From Volutella citrinella (Eukaryota; Ascomycota; Sordariomycetes; Hypocreales; Nectriaceae): 64,000 nt of DNA. This document shows positions 1-10,024 of this stretch, piece by piece. Position numbers and translations under genes: made by a program. The stretch spans positions 930,001 to 994,000 of the forward strand of contig JAWZSP010000008.1 of assembly GCA_034401135.1 (NCBI GenBank), in the 5' to 3' direction. How positions within the stretch are numbered: the first letter of the stretch is position 1; every line of letters starts with the position of its first letter. The notes under the pieces were generated by a model. The model did not search any database and was not told the origin of the DNA. It saw nothing but the letters and a program-made list of their open reading frames with translations.

Positions 1-977
1 CCTTCATATGAGCCGTGATGATCTGTGCGGCCTGCTCCGGGGAGTGTTGGCGGCCCAGCGCTTCGACGAAGTCGCCCTCGGGATCCATCAGGTAAAAGTA
101 GATGCTGTGGTCAACCAGATAGTCCTGACCTGGCTTAACATCGCGGGGAGTGCTGAAATAGACACGGTACTTCTTGCAAAGCTCCTTGATCTCATCATAG
201 GTACCAGTCAGGCCAATAAACTTGGAGTGGAACTCGCCCAAATACTCCTTGAGAGCCTTCGGGGTGTCACGGGCGGGGTCGCAGGTGATGAAGATGGGCA
301 GAAGGGCGCCGGGGGCCTTCTCCTCGACGAGGTCGATCATGCGGGCCATCTTGTCAAGCTCCTCGGGGCAGATATCGGGGCAGCGAGTGAAGCCGAAGTA
401 GACCTGTAATATCCCAATCATCAGTCACAGCTCATGAAGCGCCTCTGGCTTCTTCGGGGCTGATTGGCGATGCGCCAACTTACCAAGGAGTATTTTCCCA
501 TCATCTTCTCGCTTGAGAACTTGTTGCCGTCCTGGTCAAGCAGCTCGAATGGACCTCCAACCTTTGGTCGTCCGACGCCCTTGGCAGCCTCCGCAATCCT
601 CTTGCGTTGCATGCGACTCTTTTCGAACTCGAAATACCACACCAGACCTCCACAGGTACCAACGAACATCAGAGCAGCCTTCCATGAAAACGGCTGCGAA
701 CATTTGTCAGCTTCCATATATTCCTCGGCCTGCCCTAAAAAGGGATTCGCTTTAGGTATCATACACCAGTGCTGTGCCGGCTCTTGGCCTGCTCGACCGT
801 CTTGTACTTCCGTCGTTGGGTGATGGGCTGTCTCGACTGCATGGGCGCCCGCGGCAGCGTCGGCCGGAGCTGCTTGGGCTGCAGAGCGCTGCTAGAGAAG
901 CAGCGCTGGCATTGGCGCGCAGGGAGCTGCGAAAACATGCCCTGCAGGGCTCTCGATGCCGCGATCGTCTTCGACAT
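1..977 (-). CDS. SCO1: Sco1 family cytochrome c oxidase copper chaperone (3' end cut by window)
   Basis: Delivers copper to the CuA site of cytochrome c oxidase subunit 2 at the mitochondrial inner membrane (family knowledge). I assemble exons 977-765, 693-484 and 403 to the window edge. Both introns are phase 0, with donors GTATGA and GTAAGT and CAG acceptors. The first 71 residues are rich in Arg, Ser and Gln, as expected of a mitochondrial presequence. A single membrane segment follows at about residues 77-92 (ALMFVGTCGGLVWYF). The thioredoxin-like Sco domain has the copper-binding CPDIC at residues 149-153 and the VDHSIYF histidine motif near residue 240. Only about 275 residues are visible because the C terminus lies beyond position 1. 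The ATG at 977 is the first in-frame ATG. The gene diverges from Spp1 across about 380 bp. Confidence 0.93.
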
Positions 978-1360
978 GGCGGAATACTTGTCAAACAAGA
1001 ACTAGGTTCGACCAGGAGAATGGTGTGTCTTGTAGACTGACATATCTTCCGATGTGCTAAGCTCCCCAAAATTACCTACCGGCCTTTTTCCGGCTGTTGC
1101 GCATCGGCCAAGCAGAATTTCAGCTTAGTCATTCGCCACTGCACCCAAGGCGGGATGGCCCTGTCTTTCATGTTCAAGGGGGAGCGTCGCGACATGTAAT
1201 GATTACGAAGTATTAATTACTGGTTCACAATATTTACCTGTGGCGAGGAGTCGCTTTGAGTTAGGAGGCCCGGTCATCAGTGACCAATCAGTAGGCGGCG
1301 GGCACGGCAAACACAGAAAGATCCATCTTGTGTTGGTGCAGGCGGGCAAGCCGCTGAAGA
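978..1360. promoter_or_regulatory. Divergent SCO1/SPP1 intergenic promoter region
   Basis: A spacer of about 380 bp separates the two divergent start codons. A CCAAT pentamer is visible near 1282 (GACCAATCAG), which in filamentous fungi is the site for the HAP/CBC complex, a known regulator of respiratory genes. That it acts on SCO1 is inference. No TATA box is evident. Confidence 0.4.
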
Positions 1361-2723
1361 ATGGACCAGAAACCGCCAACAATGGCACAAACGCCGTCTT
1401 CCACGTCGGCAGGCGACTTGCCAGGCGCGGAGAATGCAGGTGCTGATAGTAAAGCTGAGTCAATAGCCAACTCTACACCCGTCCCATCTTCCCCTCCTCA
1501 ACCTCCGCGGCCTACCACCGAACAACCCAGCATGCCAGCCAAGAAGAAAGGCACCGCCTCTACCATAAAGAAAGCACCTAAGCGGCCAAATAATGGCGGG
1601 CCTAGGCCCACGAAGAAGACAAAGCACACGAGTGCGCCAGAGGGTTCCGGGAATGGTTCCGATGAAGAAGACGATGAGGTGGACGATGGGCCCTACTGCC
1701 TCTGCCGTGGCCCAGACGACCATCGCTGGATGATTTTCTGTGAGAACTGCGAGGACTGGTTTCACGGCGAATGCATCAATCTAAGCAAAGATATTGGAGA
1801 ATCGCTCATCGAGAAGTTCATATGCCCCAACTGCACAAAGGGCAGTCTCGTTACGATTTACAAGAAGACTTGCGCACTCAACGCATGTCGAAAGCCATGC
1901 CGCTTGAGCCAGGGAGGCCAGAGTGTGTTTTGTTCCAACGAGCATGCTCAGACTTGGTGGGAGCGCATGGTGGCGAAGCTGCCGAAGGGAAAGGCCAAGG
2001 GCAATTTCAACGACCAGCTGGTCCAGGAGGAATTCATGGCACTTCTGAGCAGCGGCCTTTCTGGAGTCACCGACGACGGGACATGGAAGCTTTTCAGAGG
2101 TCCCTTTGCCGATACAGCGAGCAAAGAGACCTCGGGAAGCGATTCAGGTATGCAACTGGCCGTCACAAGGCTCCAAAGTTACCTGACTGACATAATTTAT
2201 AGCAGATGGCAGCCAGCTCTCGGACATGCTCGGCGAAGAAGAAAAGGAGTTTCTCGAGCGATCTGCCGCGGCACGGGTCGAGCTAGCTGAAGAAACGCTT
2301 CTCTGCCACAAGATGCTCAGACTCATTGAGCTTGTCCAGGAACGGCGCCGCGCAGCCATCAACGCGGGCCGCATGGGCGAGGACATCTGCGGCTACGACC
2401 AGCGCCTCGACACAATCAGCGCGCGGGACGCTTTCGCCGCCTTTGCCAAGTCGGCGGACGGAGAGGAGGTGTTCAAAGCGGGCAAGCTGGGCGACCCCAT
2501 GGGCGAGGGCGATGTAGTCCGGGGCATGTGCGAGCGCAAGAGGTGCAAGATTCACAGCGGGTGGCAGAAAATGCTTGGTCTAGGGATTAAGCATCAGATC
2601 CGCGAAATGGCTGCCCAGGCTGATGAGGTTGGCGAGGAGGAGCAGGTGGTGAGGGAAGCCGGCAAGGAGCGCTGGCGGAGGAAGCGGGCGGAGAAGAACT
2701 GGGTCGAAGTCTTGGATGGGTGA
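1361..2723 (+). CDS. SPP1: COMPASS (Set1C) complex subunit Spp1, PHD finger protein
   Basis: Subunit of the Set1/COMPASS histone H3K4 methyltransferase complex; its PHD finger reads methylated H3K4 (family knowledge). Exons are 1361-2147 and 2206-2723, giving 434 residues. The donor is GTATGC and the acceptor lies in a tandem TAGCAG, so an intron ending at 2202 would add one residue. The N terminus is Pro/Ser-rich with Lys-rich patches and an acidic run near 101-109. The PHD finger spans about residues 112-160, with Cys113, Cys115, Cys127, Cys130, His135, Cys138, Cys155 and Cys158. A second Cys/His cluster follows at about 171-195, as in Spp1/CFP1 proteins. The C-terminal half is charged and helical. 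The start is the first ATG of the open frame; a second ATG at 1382 is possible. Confidence 0.9.
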
Positions 2724-3183
2724 TGTTCATGTTGTTTACTCAAAGGAGGGCGGCGTTACTGGCGCTGGAAAACAATTCGCTTCTTCAGCTACACGCAGAT
2801 GCAATTTCATCTCTGTTGGATGTTTCTAAGAAACACGATTATAATGCTGCAAACCTGTTTGGAATCCAGCATTGCTCCTAAATGATTCGCCCGGCTGCAA
2901 GGTTGACTCAAGCTATTCCATCTGACCCTTAGGTGGTCGCGATGACGATCCGCAATGGCGCGGCCTCGACGGGACTTTTGGGTCAGAGAATGGCAAGATT
3001 GGCGTGGGCTCCGTCTACGTAGCTGTAACCATGGCCAAAATGCCGCAGAGTGACGGGTGTTGCTTTCGTTCAGTTGTCTCACTTCTCTTCGCAGCCCAGA
3101 TTTTCTCATCAAAGCCGCCGTAGATGTACGAAGTGACTACCAATTTACAAATGCCGAAGTTACTACCAACGTTATTCGGGTAG
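2724..3183. other. Intergenic, no gene seen
   Basis: 3' flank of SPP1 and 5' flank of the disrupted membrane-protein gene. I see no conserved coding segment, RNA gene or repeat. A possible acceptor (CTCTTCGCAG) near 3092-3101 could belong to an unrecognised upstream exon of the next gene. Confidence 0.4.
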
Positions 3184-4204
3184 ATGACTGCCAGACGATC
3201 GCAAAACCTTGGGAGAAGATCAACAGGTTCTCAGGAGCAGTTCAGACCAGACAGCGCGACACGGTCCTGGAGGATCAGCACGTCGAGGATGACGGCAGGG
3301 AGAAATCGCGACCAGTTAATCATCGGACCATTCCCATCCGGCTGGACTCCAAATAACGAATGCAGCGCCATTTCCAGGAATGGAAATATTATCGGACTGG
3401 ACCTGGAGCCCTCATGCCAACCGCCAGGCCTTGACCCGAGCCGCACCGCATTCTACTCACCAGGGCTAGAATGTCCCCTGGGCTATACAGCACCTCCATT
3501 TTGCACACACACCAGTACTGGTAACGCAGAAGGCCGGACAATAACATGCTGCCCAGTGCGCGAGCAATCTTGAGCTAACATGCGTCAAGGACCCAGATGC
3601 CTTGGGGGTTGAGTACAGGCAAATGTTTTGTACGTGGATCGCTGGCGATAATGAGACGACGGTGCTGGTTACTTCCACCTCTGGTGCCAGTACTACAACG
3701 AAATTTGTCATATTGTCTGGAAGCGATGTCATAAACGCCCAAGGGTTGCGGATGATTTACCATCCAAGCGATATGACGATTGAAACGAGCAGGGCCACGG
3801 CGAATACAGAACCAGCCAAAGAGCACAGATCCTTGGCGACAGATGGTATAGTTGCTATCGCTGTGGCGGTTCCCCTTGCTTTGATAGCCATGTTGATTTG
3901 CTTCCTCCTCTGGTGCCGCCGCAGCAAGGAGAGCTCGAGTGCCGCCATTTCAGCTACGCAACAAGACGACAAGGATCCGCCAGGGCTACTAAATCAAAAT
4001 GAGGTCAGTGAGCTATGCGGACCACAGCACCTGCCACCACAAGAGCTTCCCTCAGCTCCATTAGTACTGGAGCTACCAGCCAACACAGAAATAAACCGGG
4101 ACGGATGGAAGGACTCTCAACAATTTTCGCTTACGCCAAGCTATGAGCAAATAAGTCGAGAGGATTCCGCCATGGGAATATATGGTAACTCAAAGCAGGT
4201 ATAA
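3184..4204 (+). pseudogene. Single-pass membrane protein with Cys-rich ectodomain, reading frame disrupted
   Basis: Two overlapping frames look like one protein. The first, ending at 3573, carries a Cys-rich ectodomain with FYSPGLECPLGYTA and TITCCP motifs typical of fungal cell-surface proteins with a Ser/Thr stalk. The second continues from about 3560 with TCVKD, MFCTW, a Ser/Thr-rich stretch, a membrane helix (GIVAIAVAVPLALIAMLICF), a WCRR stop-transfer signal and a roughly 100-residue cytoplasmic tail ending at 4204. The switch needs a one-base shift between about 3556 and 3571. A 76-nt intron at 3521-3596 (GTAACG to CCCAG, branch GCTAAC) would also restore frame, but would delete the CCP box. 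No signal peptide or convincing start is seen; ATG 3184 merely opens the frame. It may be a pseudogene, a sequencing error or a divergent spliced gene. Confidence 0.5.
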
Positions 4205-4754
4205 ACACCAGCCAAGGTCAGGTTAAAGATAGCATCGATGGATGAGGAGCATCGATGCTGTTTGACGAGTCCAATGGTCCAGAAGCGCGTTTTCCACAGG
4301 CACACCTGGTGCATGTCTAAAGATATTTGACGGAGTCACTGGTTGAACCAAAGTAAATACCTTTGGAGTTTCTATCCCAACTTTTACCTGCAGATTCATT
4401 GATATTTCTATGAAGCTCATATATTCATTTATATCATATATGAGGTTGCCGGGTGGACACTGCGACGGTGTGGGTGTAAGTGTGCCGCATTATGTCACCA
4501 GCACCCCGCAGTCTTCGAAAAATTTCCTTGATGCGACAGCCAGCTTAAAAAAACATTCTGCCGACTGCTTATCAAGCAACCTACGACTTGCGACGCAGAG
4601 CTCCAAGCCTTTTAAACAACGCCAGCCCGCTCAGGACCTGGATTGGGCCAGCAGGCGCGGTTCTACATTCTCCATTTCGTTTTTTTCTCCTTACCGCCGC
4701 TCCTCCTACGAGTAATCGCCCTCCCGATTATAATTCTCCTACCCCGCCATCGCC
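4205..4754. promoter_or_regulatory. Upstream region of SQT1
   Basis: About 550 bp without a gene. It is AT-rich at 4380-4440, then becomes pyrimidine-rich toward the SQT1 start (4670-4750), as is usual for fungal 5' leaders. No specific element is supported. Confidence 0.35.
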
Positions 4755-6272
4755 ATGTCCGCCTCCAACAACCCCCGCGAGCCACGCGACGACCCCGATG
4801 TCCACGACATGGAGGATGACGACCTCCTCAACGCCGACGATGCTGCCGAGGAGATTGGCGAGGGCGACGACGCGCCCATGGACTCGGACGGTGAGGACGA
4901 GGAGCTCACCCTGCAAAACGATTCCATCGCCTACTTCGACCTGCCCCAAGACTCCCTCTTCGCCATCGCCCAGCACCCCGTCCACCCTACTCTGATCGCC
5001 GTCGGTGGCTCCGCCGGCCAGGATGACGACGCCCCTGGCGCCGGCTGGGTCTTCGACACCTCTGCTGCCAAGTCTCGACCTGTCCTCCCCGCCAGCTTCT
5101 CCTCCGACCCTGCCTCCGCCGAGTCGCAGAGCACCCAGCTCGACGCCATCTGGAGCCTCGATGGCCACTCCGACTCAGTCAACACCCTGGCATGGACGCT
5201 TCCCCAGGGCGAAGTCCTTGTCAGTGGTGGTCTGGACGGCCGCCTGCGCGCCTGGAAGGCCACCGCTAAGCCCGGCTCGCCCCTCAAGATGGACTTCCTC
5301 GGCGAAGCCCAGGAGGTGCCCGAGGTGAACTGGATCGCTCCGTGCCCCTCGCCCAACAACCCCAACACCATTGCGCTTGGTGCCAACGACGGCTCCGTCT
5401 GGGTCTATACCATCGACCCCTCCGACCCCTCCAACGCTCTCCAGATCGTCCAGTCCTACTTCCTCCACACCGGTGCCTGCACTGCTGGCGCCTGGACCCC
5501 TGATGGTCTGCTTCTCGCTACCATCTCCGAAGACAGCAGCCTGTGTGTTTGGGATGTCTGGGGCGAGGCCGCCGCCAAGGGTATCACCGGCGACAACGGC
5601 ATGACTGTTGTGTCGCTGACGGCCGAGGACCAGCGTTTCGAGGTTGAGGGTGGTCTGTACTCCCTCGCCATTGATCCCAACGGCACCTTTGTCGCCGTCG
5701 GCGGTGCCACCGGTGCCGTCAAGATCGTTTCCCTCCCTCGCCTAGGAGCTGCGAGCAGCCAGGGCAAGGCCCGCGGCGGCAAGGGTGGCAAGGCCTCGTC
5801 CGATCCTACCAGCGGCGGCCAGATCCTCGCTGCGCTGCAGACCCAGACGGACAGCATTGAGACGCTGGCCATCTCCGTTGCCTCCACCTCGCCGCCGACG
5901 ACCCTCCTAGCAGCCGGCTCGGTCGACGGCTCCATCGTTGTCTACGATACCACTCGGCGTTTCGCCGTGCGCCGACACATCGCCGGCGCTCACGAGGAGC
6001 ACTCAGTTGTCAAGTTGGAGTTTGTGCGCAACTCATGGCTCCTTACCAGCTGCGGCATGGACGGTGTTGTGCGCCGCTGGGACCTGCGAGGAGCCGGTGG
6101 CACGAACCCCAACGCGGCGGCCACCGCTGCTGAGGCCGGCCTGATCAAGGAGTGGAAGGGCCACCGGGGCGATGGTGAGGGCGGTGGTGTTCTGGGCTTT
6201 GTTCAGGGCCAGACTGGCGAGAGGGTGGTGACTGCTGGCGATGATGGCGTCGCTCTTGTGTTCGAGGCTTAG
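4755..6272 (+). CDS. SQT1: Sqt1/AAMP-type WD40 protein, ribosomal protein uL16 (Rpl10) chaperone
   Basis: Dedicated chaperone that captures nascent uL16 (Rpl10) for assembly into the 60S subunit, in the cytosol (family knowledge). It is a single exon of 505 residues. Residues 1-55 are very acidic (DMEDDD, EEIGEGDD, DGEDEE), a surface known to bind basic uL16. WD40 blades follow, with recognisable GHSDSVNTLAW, GGLDGRLRAWK, GANDGSVWVY, SEDSSLCVWDVW, GSVDGSIVVYD, CGMDGVVRRWDL and AGDDGVALVFE. A Gly/Lys-rich loop (GKARGGKGGK) interrupts the middle of the propeller. The ATG at 4755 has a good context and is the first in frame. There are no introns, and the gene is strongly GC3-rich, as expected for high expression. 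AAMP family membership is clear; the Sqt1 name rests on the acidic N terminus and overall layout. Confidence 0.87.
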   Translation: MSASNNPREPRDDPDVHDMEDDDLLNADDAAEEIGEGDDAPMDSDGEDEELTLQNDSIAYFDLPQDSLFAIAQHPVHPTLIAVGGSAGQDDDAPGAGWVFDTSAAKSRPVLPASFSSDPASAESQSTQLDAIWSLDGHSDSVNTLAWTLPQGEVLVSGGLDGRLRAWKATAKPGSPLKMDFLGEAQEVPEVNWIAPCPSPNNPNTIALGANDGSVWVYTIDPSDPSNALQIVQSYFLHTGACTAGAWTPDGLLLATISEDSSLCVWDVWGEAAAKGITGDNGMTVVSLTAEDQRFEVEGGLYSLAIDPNGTFVAVGGATGAVKIVSLPRLGAASSQGKARGGKGGKASSDPTSGGQILAALQTQTDSIETLAISVASTSPPTTLLAAGSVDGSIVVYDTTRRFAVRRHIAGAHEEHSVVKLEFVRNSWLLTSCGMDGVVRRWDLRGAGGTNPNAAATAAEAGLIKEWKGHRGDGEGGGVLGFVQGQTGERVVTAGDDGVALVFEA

Positions 6273-6870
6273 GCATGACATTTGGGTTGGGTTGGTCTTT
6301 CATCTAGAAGGCGGATGACTTTGAAGCTTACGATTATCAAACGAATAGTAAATAGGACCGAGGAGATGATACCCCGGCATGACCACAACATTTGAGTTGC
6401 CTCCTATCGTGAACAGATCCACCCGTTTGGTTCGGCTCCAAATACCTACCAGTAGCTCTCACGTTCAGCGTAAATTTTCTTCAAGGAGTCTAGTAGCCCA
6501 ATTAAAGCGTATCAGATAATATTGTGCCAAACCACGATTTTCAATCCCCCTCCAATCAGGCCTGGTGTCTAATATACTCTCCTCCAGTTCAGAAAATATA
6601 GCGAACTCCCACACAAATCCTTATCAATAACACAGCTTGGCTTATCGCCGGACAGGCTCGGCCCGAGCTAGGCACAACCTGTGAGTGGGTCTGTGCGCAG
6701 TCTTGCCTGGGAGCCGATGCATGTAACCAATTTTTTTGGCCGGCCTCTTGGATTCTACTGCGATAGCATCATAGCACAGCTGCCAACCCTTGCCGACGCA
6801 TCTCAGACGCCTCCTAGCTCCGATCCCCACCTTGTCTCTCCCTCCCCAATTCCAGAAATCAACTCTCAAA
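6273..6870. other. Intergenic between SQT1 and TOM5
   Basis: About 600 bp. It is AT-rich and probably the SQT1 3' UTR up to about 6600; after about 6780 it becomes pyrimidine-rich as the TOM5 leader. No other feature is seen. Confidence 0.35.
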
Positions 6871-7169
6871 ATGTTCGGTGGATGTATGCTCGACCCTTCT
6901 CCGCACGCTCCAGCGCCAACCGGAGCTGGCCCTGTCGCTCGCAGATGCTGACTCCTCGACTGTAGTTGCGCCCCCCCAGCAGACCAAGGAGGAGATCCGC
7001 GCCCTGGAGGCCGAGGCTACCTTCACTGTCCAGCAGGCTCTCGCCACCGTCGTGTTGCTGTACCTCTGTACGAACCCCCTCCCCCGAACGCTGCTCGCCG
7101 CGGAACGCAGACTGATATATGATCATGACAGCCCCTTTCGCCATTGATCTCGCCGGCAAGGTCTTCTAA
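6871..7169 (+). CDS. TOM5: Tom5, small subunit of the mitochondrial outer-membrane TOM translocase
   Basis: A 50-residue tail-anchored subunit of the TOM core complex (family knowledge). It is spliced from exons 6871-6883, 6966-7067 and 7132-7169. Intron 1 begins GTATGC and ends CTGTAG; intron 2 begins GTACGA and ends GACAG. The protein opens MFGGFAPPQQTKEE, has an acidic/helical middle, and ends in one hydrophobic segment at about residues 29-45 (ALATVVLLYLSPFAIDL) plus a short tail GKVF. The MFG start, PQQ motif, length and single C-terminal helix match fungal Tom5. Exon 1 encodes only four complete codons, so simple ORF finding misses the gene. It converges on NUP57. Confidence 0.82.
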
Positions 7170-7731
7170 ATATCCAACTCCTCGACCCTTCTTCCACTGT
7201 ACTTAATGATGGGAGCTTGTATGGATTCAAATCCGAGATGCGCCGGAAAAGCCGCGGGATAGCGCTTCGGCGATGGCTCTGGGTTTCTCGATGTACGATA
7301 TGCAAAGGCTGGGACCGGATAGACGGCGGCAGGTTCACGGAATGGAATAACTGTATCAACACATGAGGGTATGGGGACGGGTTCGACACATCCCGGAATT
7401 CCCCGCGACATTCAGAACTTATCCATCCCCCCCTCACATAATATACGAACCTGCACACGAGTTGGCATCGAGATCTGCGCTCATTCATGTTGGAGCCCCC
7501 AGCCAATCAAACCGTGGAGAGCTTTGCCATTTTTCTCGCTTGTTCATACAGTGACAGCTCTATCAAAGCCTTGTGACAGACACTCAAAGGAGAATGTCCA
7601 GACATTGCGAGTTCCCCACGCGCCCATGAGTATTAAATTGAAACCTGCGCCAAAAAGCTCCCAAAAATGCTGCCTCATCTTTTGACTTCCCTGCCGACTA
7701 ATAAGTGCGCCCCTATACCGCCCCCAGCACA
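7170..7731. other. Intergenic between convergent TOM5 and NUP57
   Basis: About 560 bp holding the 3' UTRs of two convergent genes. No conserved coding segment, repeat or RNA gene is seen. Confidence 0.4.
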
Positions 7732-8785
7732 TTATCTCGACCGTGCATGCGGGTTCCTGTTCTGCTCCCAATGGGCGTGGTCCTTGCCCAGGGCTTCCAG
7801 CTCCTTCTTGAGATACTGGAGCTGCTTCTCGTAATCCTCCAAAACCTAGAAAAACCGGTTAGCAGAGTAAAGCTTTGTGATATTGACAAAGGACATACCC
7901 TCTTAGCCTTGGCTTCCGTCTCGGGATCCAGCTTCTCTCCCTCTCCACCAGCAGGCTTATCCAGCTCCTTGTTGAGCTGGTCAGCATATCCGCGCAGAAC
8001 AATGAGCCTGCTCCAGAGCTCCTCTTCCCTAGCACCGACAGCAGGATCTTGTACTTCCCGCTCCAGCTTCTGCAGTCGGTTGTTGAGGTCGTCTTCATCA
8101 CCGCTCAGCGCATAGCCCCGGTTGCGCAGAACCTGCACACGTGCGGCCAACGCAAGGCATCGCTCGCTGATGGTCGTCTGTCGTCGTCGAGCGGCAACCG
8201 CTCGCACCTCGGTCTCGAGTTCATGGCGCTGGAGGATGGCGTCAAGACTGCCGTTGATCTGGTGCAGCCGCGTGTTGAAGTCGGACACCGCGCGCTTCTG
8301 CGTCTTGAGGCGGTCGGCGGCGCCCGCGTAACCGGAGCAGAGAACGGGCATGAAGCCCGGCGCGGGCTTGTTCTGAAGCGCTTCCTCCCATTCGCGGGGA
8401 TCCTCATGGGGCTGGGGCTTATAGAAGGGAACGTTGGATTCGTCAACTTTGTTGTAGAAATAGTGCTTGAAGACGCAGCTCGGGTTGGCGGGATCCCACT
8501 TGTCCGTCACCAGCTTCATCTGTTCCAGGATCGGTTTCTGGTGAGGGGTCTCCTTTCCGGGCTGCCATAGCGAACTAGATAACTGCGCTTGAGACTGAGC
8601 AAGGGCAGGCATCTGTTGGGTTTGCTGCGGTTGGGCGACTACAGAGCCACCAAGCACATTCCCCTGCTATGGGGCTTGTTAGATGGTTGCAAAGGATGGG
8701 CGAAGAGTATCTTTACCGGTTGGGGGGTCTGCGCAGGCTGTGATTGCCCAAAGAAGGACGGCTTGGGTTGTCCGAAGAGCGACAT
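7732..8785 (-). CDS. NUP57: Nucleoporin Nup57/Nup54 (Nsp1-Nup49-Nup57 channel complex)
   Basis: Component of the central-channel Nsp1 complex of the nuclear pore (family knowledge). Exons are 8785-8717, 8666-7899 and 7845-7732, giving 316 residues. Intron 1 (GTAAAG donor) ends in a tandem TAGCAG; intron 2 begins GTATGT and ends CTAG. Exon 1 encodes MSLFGQPKPSFFGQSQPAQ, i.e. an LFGQ and an FFGQ dipeptide motif followed by a Gln/Pro-rich stretch. The conserved Nup54 alpha/beta region lies around residues 55-130 (KWDPANPSCVFKHYFYNKV, PREWEEAL, GYAGAADRL). Coiled coil runs from about 135 to the end, with many Leu/Glu heptads. The FG domain is unusually short for the family. It diverges from NDUFA8 by about 445 bp. 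Confidence 0.88.
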
Positions 8786-9230
8786 GGCGATGGATATCTG
8801 ATCCAGCGATTATCGGCCTGGTGTGTTTTGATGGTGGAAGTCAGCTCAAGCTAGAGCTGCTGCGGACTGGCCTTGCCGCCACTAAGAGGGTTGTCCCGAT
8901 GCGCAGTTGCGACTAGTTGAATGGTTGCGACGTAGGTTTTCGGAGCTCGTGGGGGCTGCAAATTTGTGTTTCGTGGTTGCGAGGCTGAGAGGTGCTGGTC
9001 GCTTTGTTGTTGGTGCCTCAAAATTATTGGAGCTGGACGCGAAAACAGAGCTGCGGCCACCTGAGGCCAGCCTCAGCCTGGCCAGTAGCCTCGCCCCACA
9101 GTCCGGCCAATCACAGCGAGTCAATTCCAACATCACACTCTCAAATCCCAAAGCCGAGCAACCTCACATTCCCACTCCGCCTCTCGAATCACCGCATCGC
9201 TCGACCACCAGCCGCGCACACACCACCATC
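8786..9230. promoter_or_regulatory. Divergent NUP57 / NDUFA8 promoter region
   Basis: 445 bp between divergent starts. The last 120 bp before NDUFA8 is CA/CT-rich leader sequence. GGCCAATCAC near 9108 contains a CCAAT box, a plausible HAP-complex site for a respiratory gene (inference). Confidence 0.4.
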
Positions 9231-10024
9231 ATGGCCTCCCGACGAGCTCAGTACGTTCTTCCGCCGCTACTCGACACCCGTGCCGAAGCCCAGCGCCCCG
9301 CCGCGCGGCAATTGAGGCGTTTGCGGAAAATAGCTAACCGCTCTGCCCTTCTCATTTAGGTTCAACCAGCAGGTGCTCATCGACACCACGCCCTTGCCCG
9401 AGGACATCCCGGCTGTCAAGGAGATTGGTGCCAGCTCTGCGCCCCTGTTGTCGGCTTCCTTCTTCATCGGTGCCCGCTGCCGCGACTACAACGATGACTA
9501 CATGCAGTGCAAGACTGAGAACCCCGGCCGAGGAGAGGTTGAGTGCTTGAAGGAGGGCCGACGGGTCACCCGATGCGCCCAGAGCGTGTATGTGCCTCTC
9601 TTTGTTCTCCCAGTTCGCTGGCAGCGGCAACGGCGCTCCAATGCCCTGCCAATCCCACCCCGAAGGGCATTCCGCTGACCCGAATTGACCGACAGCATCG
9701 AGGACATCAACACCCACTGCCTTACCGAGTTCCGTAAGCACTGGGAGTGCCTCGACAACCGGAATCACCAGCTGTGGCAGTGCCGCCCCGCCGAGTGGAA
9801 GCTGAACAAGTGTGTCTTCGACAACCTGGTAAGTTGCGCCCTCTGCACACCTCGAGGACATGACGATTTTAACGCTTCTCCGCCAGAAACTCGAGAAGAA
9901 GATCCCCGACCAGCCTACCAACGTCACTCCCGTTCACCTCCGACCGAAGCAGATTTTCGCCGACGTGCGAATTGGCCCTGGTGATGGCAAGCCTTTCACC
10001 CCGGGACAGGAGGCTAAGCAATAA
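9231..10024 (+). CDS. NDUFA8: Mitochondrial complex I subunit NDUFA8 (fungal 20.8 kDa), twin CHCH protein
   Basis: Accessory subunit of NADH:ubiquinone oxidoreductase on the intermembrane-space side (family knowledge). Four exons (9231-9250, 9360-9587, 9696-9828, 9887-10024) give 172 residues. Introns have GTACGT, GTATGT and GTAAGT donors and AG acceptors; intron 1 has a TAGCTAACC branch site. The protein starts MASRRAQFNQQVLID. It carries paired cysteine motifs: C-x(9)-C in ARCRDYNDDYMQC, then CLKEGRRVTRC, CLTEFRKHWEC and CRPAEWKLNKC, the twin CX9C pattern oxidised by the Mia40 system. A Lys/Pro-rich tail ends the protein. No cleavable presequence is expected for this import route. Confidence 0.92.
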
